Assembly (NCBI GenBank): GCA_026724425.1
Contig: JAIUCV010000007.1
Location: 26,778,569 to 26,842,568 of the forward strand
Reading direction: 5' to 3'
Length of the DNA: 64,000 bases
Origin: Erythrophleum ivorense
Taxonomy: Eukaryota > Streptophyta > Magnoliopsida > Fabales > Fabaceae
The stretch's first letter is position 1, and each line of letters begins with the position of its first letter. Made by a program: the position numbers and the translations under genes. Positions 10,680 through 24,189 of the stretch are shown piece after piece. The notes beneath the pieces are model-generated. The model searched no databases. It saw nothing but the letters and a program-made list of their open reading frames with translations, and was not told where the DNA came from.

Positions 10680-11300
10680 GGTATAAAGTTAAAGGGAAAT
10701 GAACTTTTTTTTGTTTTTGGTATTGGGATTTTGGGCTTTTGTTTCTTTGCACCAAAAGGGGTTGAAGATTAAAAGGAGTTGGAAAAGTTTGGGTTAACAT
10801 GTTGGCTTTTTTTCTTTTATTATTATTATTTTTTTAATATCCCCATTTTTTCCATTTTGCTATATTATTTTTTCACCTTCTCTTTTTTTTTTTTTTGGGT
10901 ATTAGGTTATTGGTTTTTGTTTCTTTGGACCAAAAAGAGGTTGAAGATTAGAAGGAGTTGGGAAAGTTTAAGTGAACATGTCGAGCTTTCTCCTTTTTTT
11001 ATTTGTCTTTTAATATCCTTTTTTCCAATTTGCTTTATTATTTTTTCATTTTCTCTCTTTTTTTTCTTTTTTTTCTATATTTTGTTTCATTTTGCTTTAT
11101 TATTATCTTAATTTTTTCACTTTCTCTCTTTTTTTTTTCTTTTCTCTTTCTTTTCTATATTTTGTTTCATTTTGCTTTATTATTATCTTTATTTTTTCAC
11201 TTTCTCTCTTTTTTTTTTCTTTTCTCTTTTTTTCTATATTTTGTTTCATTTTACTTCATTATTCTTTTTCTTTTTTTACTTCACATTTCTCAGTTTTGGT
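10680..11300 (+). repeat. Tandem repeats of about 190 bp and about 80 bp
   Basis: A unit containing GTTTCTTTG(C/G)ACCAAAA and GGTTGAAGATTA(A/G)AAGGAGTTGG occurs at about 10700-10890 and again at about 10895-11085. Next to it, a unit of about 80 bp (TTTCTATATTTTGTTTCATT ... TTTTTTCACTTTCTCTC) occurs about three times from 11075 to 11300. The poly-Phe open frames here are shadows of these repeats. Confidence 0.75.
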
Positions 11301-11789
11301 TTGATTTTTTTAATTTGATTTTACTATTATTTTTGGAGTGTGTCGAGACAAAATACGGTATTCACATCTTTCCCCATCCAAACATAAGGATAGTGTTATT
11401 TGGCCGAAAACACTACTCGAGGAACTTAGTGTCACTGTGAAAAGGGCTATTACTAAAAATTTTGTACATCAAACATGTGCAAATTGATCATTACTTTAAC
11501 AAGAACAAATTGGATTCAAATGTTATTGAATTAACCTACACTCCAACCTAACCAAGTTTCAACTGGCTAACACCTTTATAGAGAGAGTTTAAAGGGTCAA
11601 ATTTGAAGACTTAACTTTCAACTTAGATATGTTTAACATTTGTTCATTAATTTGAGCAAGAGTGTTGGAATCACATGGCAGAGGCACTTAATGTCAAAGC
11701 ATATCTTGGGATGTAGTTAGGATTTTTATTTCCATAGATGCCAACATTATCTTTCATTGTTTGTTCCCTTATATCTCACAAGTATTATT
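11301..11789. other. Gene-free stretch
   Basis: Moderately AT-rich sequence with no open frame, domain or repeat that I can support. Confidence 0.4.
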
Positions 11790-14650
11790 ATAACATCCTC
11801 TTCTCAATTAAAAATTACTTAATGATATTTAGAAAATTCAACGTAAATTGAATAATATTAAGAAAATAATTAAAAGTTTATTTATAGTTAAATAATGAAG
11901 ATTTTGTAAATTTTACTTTTGTAAAACTCAAGGAAAATGTTATGGAATTTTCTAGAAATTTGCAATAATTTTCAAGGATTTTTAAAGGGTTTTGGACTTA
12001 TTGGATATTATTAGTAATTAGGAAATTAGATAAAATTATGACACAAATACTTAGATAATTTATTTTTAGAAATTAACAAGGCAAAAAATACCTTAGAAAG
12101 ATGAGAAAATTATTCGGGATATAAAAATTTTTAAGCAAAATCTAGGTGTCAAAATAGAAATATAAAAATTTTAGGGTAAAAAGTCATAGTTTTAACTAAG
12201 GTTAAAATATAATTTTAGCAAGGCAAAAGTACAACTTTAGCTTGTATTAAAAGTGACTTTAATGTACAAACTGAAGCTACTAAAATAATAAATGAGAGAA
12301 ATTGTGAATTTTGGTATAAACTTTTTTTATCATCTAAAATAATTTTTATATTTAGTATTAAACAAATTAAATATCAAATTATCTGTAAAAAGGCAATTGT
12401 TAGAGCATGATTTATAAAAGATAAACTGAAAACCCTGTACCCTCTATTCATTAACTCTCTTCATCCACTTCACATTCATTTTGCTTTTAGAAACTAGAGA
12501 GAAAAAGAGAGAAATACAAAAATGAAATAGTAGAGAAGGATGAAGAGAAGCAAAAGAGGAAGAGAGGAAAAGGAGTTGCAACAACTTGAATAAACAACCA
12601 CTCAACAAACAAGGTAAAACTTCCTTTGCCTTATTAAGTTACATAGCCCTCCTTGTGTTGTTTCTTATGCTACTTATTGGTGTTTTCTCTCTCTAACTTC
12701 CATGGAACCAAAAATGGTGAAATCTGGTATAGCTTTGTTTCATGCCTTCTAAAGATATAGATAATGTGGACATGTCTATAAGCTTCTTATATGCTTGTTT
12801 GATGAATAGACCCTTTCATTTCTATGCTTTACCACTTTCTCTCTATAGCTTTTACTTAGTTTCTCTGACATTTTCTTAAGTCTTCTCTCTTAAGCTCTTT
12901 TAATGGTAATTTCTTGAATTTTGGGTTTTAATTGATTAAAAGTGCTTTAGAAAATGTTTTTGACCCTTAGGAAAAAAATCTATGCTATCAAAATGAATTT
13001 AGAATCAATAAAAATGGTAGGTTAAAATTTTCATTCCCATGAATAGAAAGAAAGATACTGCATCGAGGCTTCAATAGCCTTGCTACCCCTACTTAGTGTT
13101 GTGGTGTCGAGGCCATTGGCTAGAAAGGATTGTGCATTTTTCATGTTATTTTGTTAGGAATTCTTTTATGATGCCTAGTCCACATGAAAAATTAAAAATC
13201 ACAGAAAAATTAAGAGCCTTAGTTAGGTCTTTTAAACTTGAAACTCCCTTCATGATTTTGTGATTGTACCAAAGACTTCATTTCCTTAGAACCCTTAGAT
13301 GATAATTAACTAAATTCAATATAAATAACCTTTACATGCTAAATTACTTGGAACCCCTACATGGATGGCCATATTCCCTTCCTAGTTTGTGAATCCACTG
13401 TGTAAAAGACATACTTGAAACGATGCCCGCATATAGATGACCATATTCTTTCATATATCTAGATTCTTATGCATTGAAGACAATACCTCAAACAATACCC
13501 ATGTATAGATAACTAGTACATGGAGTATTGATGACCATGATATAGACACTTGATAACTTGGACTTATGACTATGAAAAGGACCTATGATAGACCAAAGAC
13601 CTTAAAACATGTAAGACACTGTAAGAGGAACGAGTTCTAATTGTGGTCTAGCATAAGCATCCTAGCATTGTAGTGGAACCATGATTCCCTTATGTTGACC
13701 TATATATATATATATGTGCTAAGATGTTTTGAGCTATTCATGTATATTGATGGACTACTAGCATGTATGCAATGTTATGCTAATACGCGAATAGTTAATG
13801 CCAGAGAGTTAGGGTTTTTGGAAGGTGATAATCTCTAAAACAAAGATATTAGAAGAAAATGGTTTCTGATTGCTTTATGGTTATGAGTCCATCTTAGAGG
13901 ATATCCTAGCATGTAATACATACTTCTATATTTTTTATACATGGTACTAGCAAGTGTTATGATATGTAGATTAGAGATGATACATCTTGATGAGTTGATA
14001 ATGTGATATGAGAACTATCAACATTGTTTTATATGCATGAATGTTTATATGAGATAGTTTTTATAATTAAGAAATTGTGTTAATTATTGATTTGCCATGC
14101 CTCGGTTATTTATATATGATGTTATGACTTAGATGGACATGGAAAATTAAAATATTTTATATGCACATAACAGTTGAAACATAATATATTTTTAAAACTA
14201 TCCCTTATTTTACTGAGGATTTGTATGCTTGTCATGTTTATAGTAATGTGTTTAGATAAGTGATCACGGATGTTACTTGTTATGTTATGGAGGTAGAGTA
14301 GGTGTCTATAGATCTATTGAGGATTGGGCTAGATTGTGTGGCAGTTGAGATAAGAAATTCAGTGGTGGTGGAGGACTCATGGATAGTTTCACTCAGTACT
14401 AGAATGCCACTTGGCTTGGAAGTGCTGTCTAGCCACTAGATGCCTCTTAGTACTACTATGCTAGATCTGAACTCTTAGATCCTTAGTGTTAGGAAATATT
14501 AAAGTAAAACCTTTTTGTTCTATACCATAGTTCTACTGACTACCTTAGTAATGTTTTAATTCAAGGCTTCCTTTTGCTTGTATTATAATTATCTACCCTA
14601 AATATTAATATGCTACTTTAATGTCTTATTAATGTATGACTAACATTTTT
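11790..14650 (+). repeat. Large gypsy (Tekay/Del-like) LTR-type block
   Basis: It begins near TATAACATCCTC (11791), close to the TGTAACATCC start common in Tekay/Del-type chromovirus LTRs. It contains a purine-rich leader-like stretch (12488-12575) and a TTTTACTGAGGATTTGTATGC phrase near 14208, typical of the 3' half of such LTRs. No coding sequence is legible. The assignment is from general resemblance and neither boundary is certain; it may be a solo LTR. Confidence 0.35.
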
Positions 14651-15884
14651 AGGATTATGGGCTAATAAGTCCCACTTAAATGAAAATAATTTCAATAATT
14701 GTGTAATCTTCTTTAACTTTATTTGAAGAAATAATGAAATTTAGTTTTTGTTTAGCTTTATTAATTGCAAATTAGTAATAATAACTGAATAAGTAAATTA
14801 ATGATTGTGATTGAAGTTACAATTATCATACATTTAGTTATATTTTAATGTTGCTTATTTTGTGGGCTTGATTGGCTTGCCTTGTGGTCAAATCTTCCTA
14901 TTTATGTACTGTTTTCTACTTTACATGAATAAGACGAAAATCAGAGAACTCCACTTTGAAATTCTTCAATAACTAATTATCTAAATGAAATTTTTAAAGG
15001 ACAAAAACGCAATCGCAACAATTAAAATTTTTTACCAATTCAAATTTCATAAATTTTTAAAAGTATTGTATAATTTTGATGAATTACGGCTAATGGAACT
15101 ACATCATTGTAATTGTGAAACACATATCATGTCGAACTGTTCTTTATTATCAGATTTTTTAATAAATATATAATATGGATAAAAATTCATTAATGATCCA
15201 ATCATGTCATGTTCAACTATAAAAATTATACATTTATTATATTTTTATTAGATAATTTAATTGCAAAGATATAAATACTGTATCCAATTTTTTTTCATTT
15301 CAAATATTAGTGATGTAGTGAGTGAAATAAGGAATGTTGCCTTCATCGCTTGCTCTCTTCCTTTGGAGCGAGGCTGTTGGCCCTCAATATGTTACATCTG
15401 TCCGAGTTCCTAATTGCTTGTATTGTGAAAAGGAAAAAAAGTTACTTTTTAAATATTTATCATTATATTTTTCAGTAAAAATATAATATGTGAAAAATTT
15501 TATTTAAAATAATTACTAATTAATACTATTTTGTAAGAATAACCAAATATATATCTTTTAGTGGGTAGCCTATAAAAAAAATTTATAAATTTTACAGTAG
15601 TCTTGACCCTGTAAAAATGAGATGTGTACACAAAAATTATATAAAGTTCTGGTATGTGTTTGTTATAAAATTTTTTAATAACGACATAAAATGGAGTGAA
15701 ACATTTTAAAATATCCAATCACCTAATATTGAGTTGGAAAAAATACTCATAATTAATGTTGAAAAGCTAACAACAATCACTTAAAAATAATACTAAAATT
15801 TTGGCCCTTCATAAATTATGGGCCCTTAGTACAACAGTAATTGGTGTTATGGCGTTTTCCTCATATGACATCCCCCGTCAATGT
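14651..15884. other. Upstream region of the OSC gene
   Basis: AT-rich DNA with only short frames. It holds the OSC promoter at its right end. No other gene is supported. Confidence 0.4.
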
Positions 15885-15892
15885 TATAAATA
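15885..15892 (+). promoter_or_regulatory. TATA box of the OSC gene
   Basis: TATAAATA lies 61 nt before the chosen ATG at 15954. That would place transcription start near 15917-15922 and leave a leader of only about 35 nt. Confidence 0.6.
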
Positions 15893-15953
15893 TAGGTGTG
15901 GATAAGGGGAAGATGCATCCCATTGCTAGTTGAATAAGCTTTCGAGTGTCAGA

Positions 15954-16154
15954 ATGTGGAGACTAAAGATAGCAGAGGGTGGGAACGACCCATATATCTT
16001 TAGCACTAACAACTTTCTAGGCAGGCAGATATGGGAGTTTCAAGCACACGAAGGAACCCAAGAGGAGAGAGCGGAAGTTGAAGCCGCTCATCAAAACTTC
16101 TTCAATAATCGCTTCCATCTCAAGCCCTGTGCTGACCTTCTCTGGCGATTTCAG
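15954..16154 (+). CDS. OSC: OSC exon 1 (residues 1-67)
   Basis: Encodes MWRLKIAEGGNDPYIFSTNN through LLWRFQ, the canonical first exon of plant OSCs. It ends in phase 0 at TTTCAG|GTCATT. The family's residue pattern (TNNFxGRQxWEF, EERAEVE, FFNNR) is complete. It is separated from exon 2 by 13,233 bp of mostly transposon DNA. Confidence 0.93.
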
Positions 16155-19100
16155 GTCATTTATTTATTCGTTGCACTTTTTCCCTTGCTGCCTCTTTTTT
16201 TAATTTTTTTTAAAGGATCCTCGTATTACAATATATAAATTTATTTTTATTCTTGAAAGATGATTAATTTCTCATTTCGGTCATTCAAAGTATAACTCTA
16301 TCAATTAAGTTTTTCAATAATTTATTCCCAATCATTTTCATGTTACCAAATTCGACCAGTGAGTTTAATAGATGGAGGGACAAAAATGAATGGGAGAAAA
16401 TGATTGAGGAATTAAATTGAAAGGCTTATGCTTTGGGGAACCAAATTAAAAAGAGTAAATGACCTAAACTTCTTTTAATTTTTGTTAAAATTATATGAAT
16501 CTCTTGTTTACTTTTAGAATACATATGAACCTCTTATAAAATAAAAGTTGCATTACATTCAAGTCTAATTTTATTTTATTTTTATTTAAATGCTTTTAAT
16601 TAATCTAAATATATATTTTTTAATTAAAATAATTTTTATACATATTTTTATGGAGAGCATTTTAGTAAAAAAGATTTAAAATTAGATTAAAGTATATAGA
16701 TTAAGAATAGAAGAAAGATCTATGTAACTAAAACAAAATCTAAGAAAAATCTATGTAATTTATTCAATTAAAAAATTAGACATCTTTTATGAAAAAAACA
16801 ATAATTCACTCTATTATATAAATAACTTGTAATGAATAACATTTGAGCTTTTTCTAGTAATCTTGACTATTAATTTATAATCTAATAATAATTAGTTGCT
16901 CCCCTCACTTTGGCCTAAAATGGCTCATATACATCGAACCTTGTGTTTGATAAAAACTAAAAATTATGTATTTTCTAAAACAAACAAAATTATTTCTCTT
17001 TTACAACTTTTTGTTTTTGATACAACCAATAAACCTAAACTTAAAGAACAACATTACAAGATGGCAAACTAAAGAAAATCACATCCGACTCAGCACGTTG
17101 AGCGCATTTCTCTTGCAAATCTGCCAGTAACAAGACATTCTTTCGAGTCGAAAACTAATTCACCATACATCTCTTTGTATCTTTTCATTAGTTCTTTGTT
17201 TAAGTCTGTTTGTTTGTTTGTTTGTTGGTTGGTTTTGTTTTGGTGAAACAAGGGGTTTGCGTCTGTTTTACTTTATGTGCGCATTAGTGTAGTTTTCTTA
17301 TAAAGGAATACGACAATAAATAGGGATTGAGCGGACATGTAAAACGCGTGTGATGGCGGTTGGTGGATGTGGACAAAACGGATCTTAAATTGTGAAAAAT
17401 GCGTGGGATCTTATGTAAAATAACTAGCGCCATGTTTGGTATGCCAAAACAGAATAAAAGAGGAAGTGAAAGTTCAGTAAAAGTTTGATTTTATCTTTAT
17501 AATTATTATTTAATATTATTTATTAATTATTATTTAATTATTAAAAATAAGAGTATTATATTTTTTTATTTACAATTTTTTTTTATATTTAACTTTTTAC
17601 ATACTCGACAAGTCAAGGAGTGTGAGTGGTACATAGGAATGACGCTAGTATATATTTATGACAGTATTCATAGAATGGAACGACATATATTGGAGCGAGT
17701 GGCCTAACAGTATAATTATAAGTATTTATACAACTTGTTGGTTCTGAGTTGATAAATTGAGAAGTATACTTGTGTTGGCTTAGGCAATAAAGTTTGAAGC
17801 AATATCATCGACAAATCAAAATAGATCCCCAGAATCAGGGGTTTGACTAGAGGGGTGCAGTTAGATTTTTAAGTTTTTTTTTTTCTTTTAAGTTATAAAT
17901 TTTAAGTACAAAGGTAAAATTTATACTCATAAAAATAAAAATTTTAACTGTAAAAAAATTATACTTTAAATATTTTAACTGTATTACATTATATTTAAAA
18001 TATTTTAACTGTAAGTTAACATTTTTAAAGTATAAATTTTTTCAATTGAAATTTTTATTTTTATAAATATTTCTCCGGTCTCATGTATAAGAGATTTTTC
18101 TGAGATTTGATTTGGTTTTATATATAAAAAACAAACTACCATATTAATTATAGTATTTTAATTATACCTTTCATTAAATAAGTCATTCAAATTATAAGTA
18201 GTGGTGGTCATTAATTTTAAGAAAAAAATGCATATATTAAATAGAGATATTTTTTAAAAATAATTTTTATTTGAGACAAAATTAAAAAGATTAATTATTG
18301 TTAATTACATTTTTTAATATTCATAAATTTATTATTTGTTTCTTATATATAAGACTGAAAATAATATAACTTTTATTTTTATATTTAAAATTTATAACTT
18401 ATAAAAAAATAAAGCTTGAAATCTCGACTGCACCCCCCCGTGCGGTCGGATGGCTGGAGATCCACTCGGTAAACAAAGTAGTTGGCAGTTGGACTTGGTA
18501 GGGTAATTGTATGAGACCAGCATGAATTCATTTTAGTCTATAAAAAATTATATAGGAGAATGAAATAGATCCTTTTTTTTTTTTCAAAAAATAAATCTTC
18601 TCATTATAGAGGATTTGGTTATGTATGGGCTTATTATTTTAATTAGAAGGTTTTATGTAATTGTGTAGGATGCATACCAAAAGATATCTTAAAAATAAGT
18701 TTATTATTTTTAATAAAAACTAAATAATATTAAAATAAAATTGTAAAATAAAAAATTTTATTATTTTTATTAAAATATTTTAAATAATAATTTATTTTAT
18801 TAAAACAAGATGCTGAAGTATGTCAGTAAAAACTCTAAATGTGATGTTAAATTTAAAGGAATGATGCCACGTTAAGGAAGTTTGAAAGTGGAGATGGTAG
18901 TATAGTAAATGAAGATGAAAAGAATGAGAAAATATTGAGAGAAATGTGGCAAAAGATCCGTGTAATGATTTTTTTGATCTGGCACGCGGACCTTTACTGT
19001 ACGTATAGATGGATCCGAAAATATTGAGAGAAACGTGGCAAAAGATACGCGTAATGATTTTTTTTTGATTTGGCACGCGGACCTTTACCGTATACATAGA

Positions 19101-22100
19101 TGGATCTTGTCGGTTGATGTTCTCAGTCCCTCCGGCCTTTTCAAAATTTTCTACAAAGTTCTATATTACGCCAGATTTTCACCTGATCCTGCATAATTGT
19201 GTTTCCCACCTGCTTGCGATCCATATCTGCGCCGCGTCACTGTAATAACATATCGTTTAGGGAGGATTATAAAGAAGAATTAAAAAGTGGGAAAATTTAT
19301 TTTAAAGAATTTATTATTTTTGAATTTAACATTTTTTATTAAAATTAATGATAATTAATTTTAAAATAATAATAATAAATTATTTAAAATAAATATTTTT
19401 AACTTTAAATCTTTAAATATAATTCTTCTTCTTGTTTAATAATAAAATACATTATTTATCGTTTGACACCTTTCCATATTCTAAAAATGTTCTTTATTTC
19501 AAGTATATTTTTAGACTTGATAAATTTTTTTATAGTAAACCATTTTTAAAAAATACTTATAAGTTAATCTTCTATTTTTATAAAACTTCAATTTAATTTC
19601 TTCTCATTTTACAAACTATGGAATGAAGTGATGTCAATTTTTCATGTACTTGGTGCAGTTATGAAAAATAGGATTTTTCTTCAAGACAAAAATAGATATA
19701 TTATTACAATAAATTTTTGTTTGTATATTAGGAGTTTGATGTAAATTTTTTAAAATTTTTTAAGTTAAACTATTTCACATATAGCTATTGTTATGGCTAT
19801 ATGTTTAACTTCTATAGATAAAAGTGCAATTGTGCTCTTTTTAGTCATCAACGCTTATTGCCTAGTTGTCATTGGTGTAGCCAATCCAATTGCACTCGTT
19901 CTTTGCTTTGCACACGATACTATAGTTTTATGTACATTTGACATATCTTAAAATCTTTTTTGCAACTGTGAAATGAGACTTGCTAGCTCACTCATGAATT
20001 TTGAAACAAGGTCAATAGCATGCACTATGTCTAACTTGGTTTTTGTGAGATAGATCAATGAGCAACAAGACTTTGATAAATTATTTCATTTACTCTTTCT
20101 TGTTTATCTTCCTTTGATAGCTTCCATTAGAGTGCATGCCACTTTTTAATGTTTTATGTTAAATTTCTTCAACAAATCATCAACATATTTTTCTTGAAAA
20201 ATAAATATTTGTCAAGGCCTTTGCTTAACTTGCATTCTAATAAAATATCTCATGAGGCCAAAATTAGTCATTTCATACTCATTTATCATGGCCTACTTAA
20301 AGTCTTCAATCATCCTTATGTCATTACCAATATATATGTATGTATGTCTATATATATATATATTAAATCATTTACATATAGACATAGGATGAGGAAATGA
20401 TTTTTATCCATCTTCACATGTAGTGATGGCTCACTTAGACTTTTTATGAAACCATGATCAAGCAAATACTTGTCTATTTTACTATTCCATACATGTAGTA
20501 CTCACTTCAATTTATATAGTGCTTTCTTCAAACAATATACTTTGATACACCTGTAGTTTTAGTTGTGTGGCCAAAGTAAGTACTATTCTTACTATTTCCA
20601 TGCATGCCATTGGAGTGAAGGTCTTGTTGAAGTCAATACTAGTTGCTCAGAATATTATTTTTCCTTGAGCAGTGCCTTGTACTTTTGCATTGATGCTTTT
20701 GGTTTTGTAGACCCATTTCAACCAAATAATATCTTTGTCTTTTGGCTTCTCCATGAGCTCTTATATTTGATTTTTCTCTATCGTTTTGATTTCCTAGTCC
20801 ATGCCTCTTTTCCATTCTTCTTCTTTTGTAGCTTTTTTCAAGTATCTATGGCTTACAAGAAAATAATGCAACATCACAAGCTTGATAGATATCTTGCAAT
20901 GATTGCATCTTTCTTGGAGGAGATGAATTCTAGTGTTAAGCTATGTTGTCTTGGAGGTTGACTTGTGCCTAGATTTGGATCAACTCTTATATTCTCCTTA
21001 CCCCCAAGATGTTGAGCTCCTTTAGGTTCTTCATTGCTCCATTTCCAACTTACTTTTTCATTGAAGATTATGTCCCTTGAAACAATTCATTATCTCATGT
21101 CAAGGTTGTAGAGACGATAGCCTTTGAATTTGTCACTATAGCCAAAGAGGATATATTTTTCTCTTCTCTCATCTAACTTCTCTTTGTTGCCTTTTGAGAT
21201 GTGGGCATATGTAATGCAGTTAAAGACTCTACAATAATCAACCTTTGATTTTTTAATTTCAAATCTAGCTTCATACAGAGTTCTATTTGGAATATCTTTT
21301 GTAAGAGATCGGTTGAGAATATAAATAGCTATGTTAGTAGCTTTGGCCCATAAGTATTTTGGCTTTTTTTTTTGGGGGCCTTGGAGCATAATGTATACCA
21401 TCTTAATAATAGTTTTATTTTTCTTTTTGCAACATCATTTTCTTGAAGTGTGTGCCAAATTGTGGGCTTCTTCTTGATGTTGCCCTCTTAGCATTACTTG
21501 ACAAATCTTTGGTTAGTGAATTATCCCCTATGATTAGTTCTTAGAACTTTGAGAGAATGCCTACTTTGCTTTTTAGCAAGGGCATTTAACTAAGTAAAAT
21601 AGGAGAATGCCTTTGATTTATGCTTAATAAAGTAAACCCATATCATGTGATTATAATCGTCAATGAAGAGCAGAAAATATCTCTTTTGATCAAGAGTAGG
21701 GGTTCTAGAAACACCTTAATTATTCTCATGGACTAACCCCATTTTGCTCTCCAACATGATTTTGAGAATAACAATCTATGTATATTCCCAAAAATGCATC
21801 CTTTATAGATTTTATTTTCAAAATGTATAAATGGAAGCCCAATTACCATTTCTTTTTGATTTAGTAATTTAAGGCCATGAAAATTTAAATGACCATGTTT
21901 CAAATGTCATAGTGTGGATTCATCTAAATTTTCATATTTTATGGCATGTTTCTGCCCAAGTGGCATTGTTAAAGAAAAACAAAATTAATTAAGAGCCACT
22001 TTATTAGTAGTTATAAGTTGTCTTTTATTCTTATCAAATATGATGCATTTATCATTGTAAAAAATAAACTTGTAGCCTCTTTGAACACTTAATAAATTTA

Positions 22101-24133
22101 TGTGAGACTTGGGACATAATAAACATTACAAATAAATTTTTGTTGGCCATTGTTTGTCTTTACTATAATAATGCCTTTGCCTTCAATTTCTTACATTTTC
22201 CCATCACTAAGTATAACTTGGGATTTATATTTTCAGCTAGTTTGACAAAGAAATTTTGTTTGCTCGTCATTTAGTTTTAGTAACCACTATTTAGATACTA
22301 AACATCCATTAATTCTTAATGAGAAGATAATGTATAATAAAATAATTGATCAATGGATTGATTTTTTAGTGAAATTTGTTCTTTTTGCTCATTCCAACAA
22401 TCTTTTTCAAAGATCAATGTGACTTTTACACCTTTTGCATTTGTGTTGACAATCTTTTGTATTATGATTATTTTTCTTCCATAAACTGCAGTAAAGAGTT
22501 TGATTTTATCTTTGCTCCTTTAATTTTTGCAATTCTTTCTCCCCTTTCATGGTAATTAGATGATTCTCTATTTTAAGAATTTTGACGGTTGTTATTCTTT
22601 TCATCTCTATCATTTTGGAGATTTTTTTTTTGGATTGAAAAGATTGGTTTAGTGGTTGTTCAAATTTTTGCATTCTCTCTTTATGGGCTTAGAGATCATA
22701 TTAACTTCACTAGAGTAAGTTTGGATAAATCCTTGGTTTCTTTAATTACAACCACCACATGATCAAATTTCAAAAGAAGGCTTCTTGATAAATTTTTTAT
22801 AATTGTTTTGTCTTCTATTATATTTTTATAGCTTCTAATTTGATTAATAAAATAAAAAACTTATTAGAGTAATATTTGAATTGATTCATCTTCCTTTATC
22901 TTTAGAGTATTAAAATCTTTTTATAGAGATTGAAGTTTAATAACGATTACTTGATTGAGCCTTTGTATTGATTCTTCAAAATTTCTCATACCTCTTTTGC
23001 AATTTTAGCATTCATAATCCTTGAAAAAATTACATTGCTTATCCCTTGTTAAATGAGAAATAAAGCTTTTGTATCATTTAACATATTTTGCTTGTGCTCC
23101 TTTTGCTTTACAACTTAAAATCTTTTCACTACTAATTCTTACAAGTTCTGTGAGATGAATAATGTCTTACTTTTCAGAGTCTAAATGTCATATGCCTCTC
23201 CTTCAAAAGTGAGGATTGAAACTTGAATATAATTAAAGGCTGTTGGACTAAAGATGGATGGGGAGGCAATAGAAAATAATGATACTAAGTTGTAAAAATA
23301 TGATGTTAAACATGGCTAAGTATGATCAAGTGTTTGTAACCAAAACACCGATACTATTGATGGTGTTAGATTTAAAAGAATGATGCCACGGTTTTGGAAG
23401 TTCGACAATGGAGATGGTAGCATAGTAAATAAAGATGAGAATTAAGGAGAGAACATTGAAAGTGGCAAAAGGTACGTGTATTAATTTCTTTGGAATTGGC
23501 TACATGCACGTTGCTACTAGTTGGCTATACGGACCTTCACCTATATATATACATATATATAGATGGATCAAGTCGGTTGATGCTCTTACCATTCCCTTTC
23601 CAGTTTTCCATATTATAACATGTATATTTTCTTGTCAGCCCAGACTTTTGGCTGATCCTTCGTAATTATGTTTCCCACTTGTTTGCTGTCCATATGCTGC
23701 GTCGCCTCACAGTGTGCTTTTTCCCATATTGCTTCTTGATTGTTGTAACAGAAGATTTTTCTCCAAATAATTTAAGATTTTGAAATGATGAAGTGGATAT
23801 AGAATTAGGAACTCACGAGTAATATAGATATAATATATTTATATAATTTATGTAATATTTATTATATTTTTTAATTATTATTTCATTCATTAAATCATGA
23901 TTTTGATTATTAATTTTTTATAAAAGTAAGAATATAAAAAATCAATTTTTTTCTCATTTATTTTTATATTTTTTTTAGATCATCCAACCAAATATGTCCT
24001 TAGTGTCTCATATATATTATATATATATAATTAAAAAATTATAAGAAGGATGAAAATTTATATTTATTAAAATTTTTTTAAGTATTTCTTAAATTAATAT
24101 AATAACGTTTATTAAAATTAAAAAAATAGAGAC

Positions 24134-24189
<56 letters not shown>

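Noticed and set aside
10779..11440. Three overlapping poly-Phe/Leu/Ser frames
   Set aside because: They follow T-rich tandem repeats in every frame; composition artefact.
15930..15953. An upstream extension of OSC exon 1 starting at TTG
   Set aside because: The first codon is TTG, not ATG, and all plant OSCs begin MWRLK, which is at 15954.
16155..16238. Read-through of OSC exon 1 into VIYLFVALFPLL
   Set aside because: This follows the splice donor GTCATT; the peptide is intron translation.
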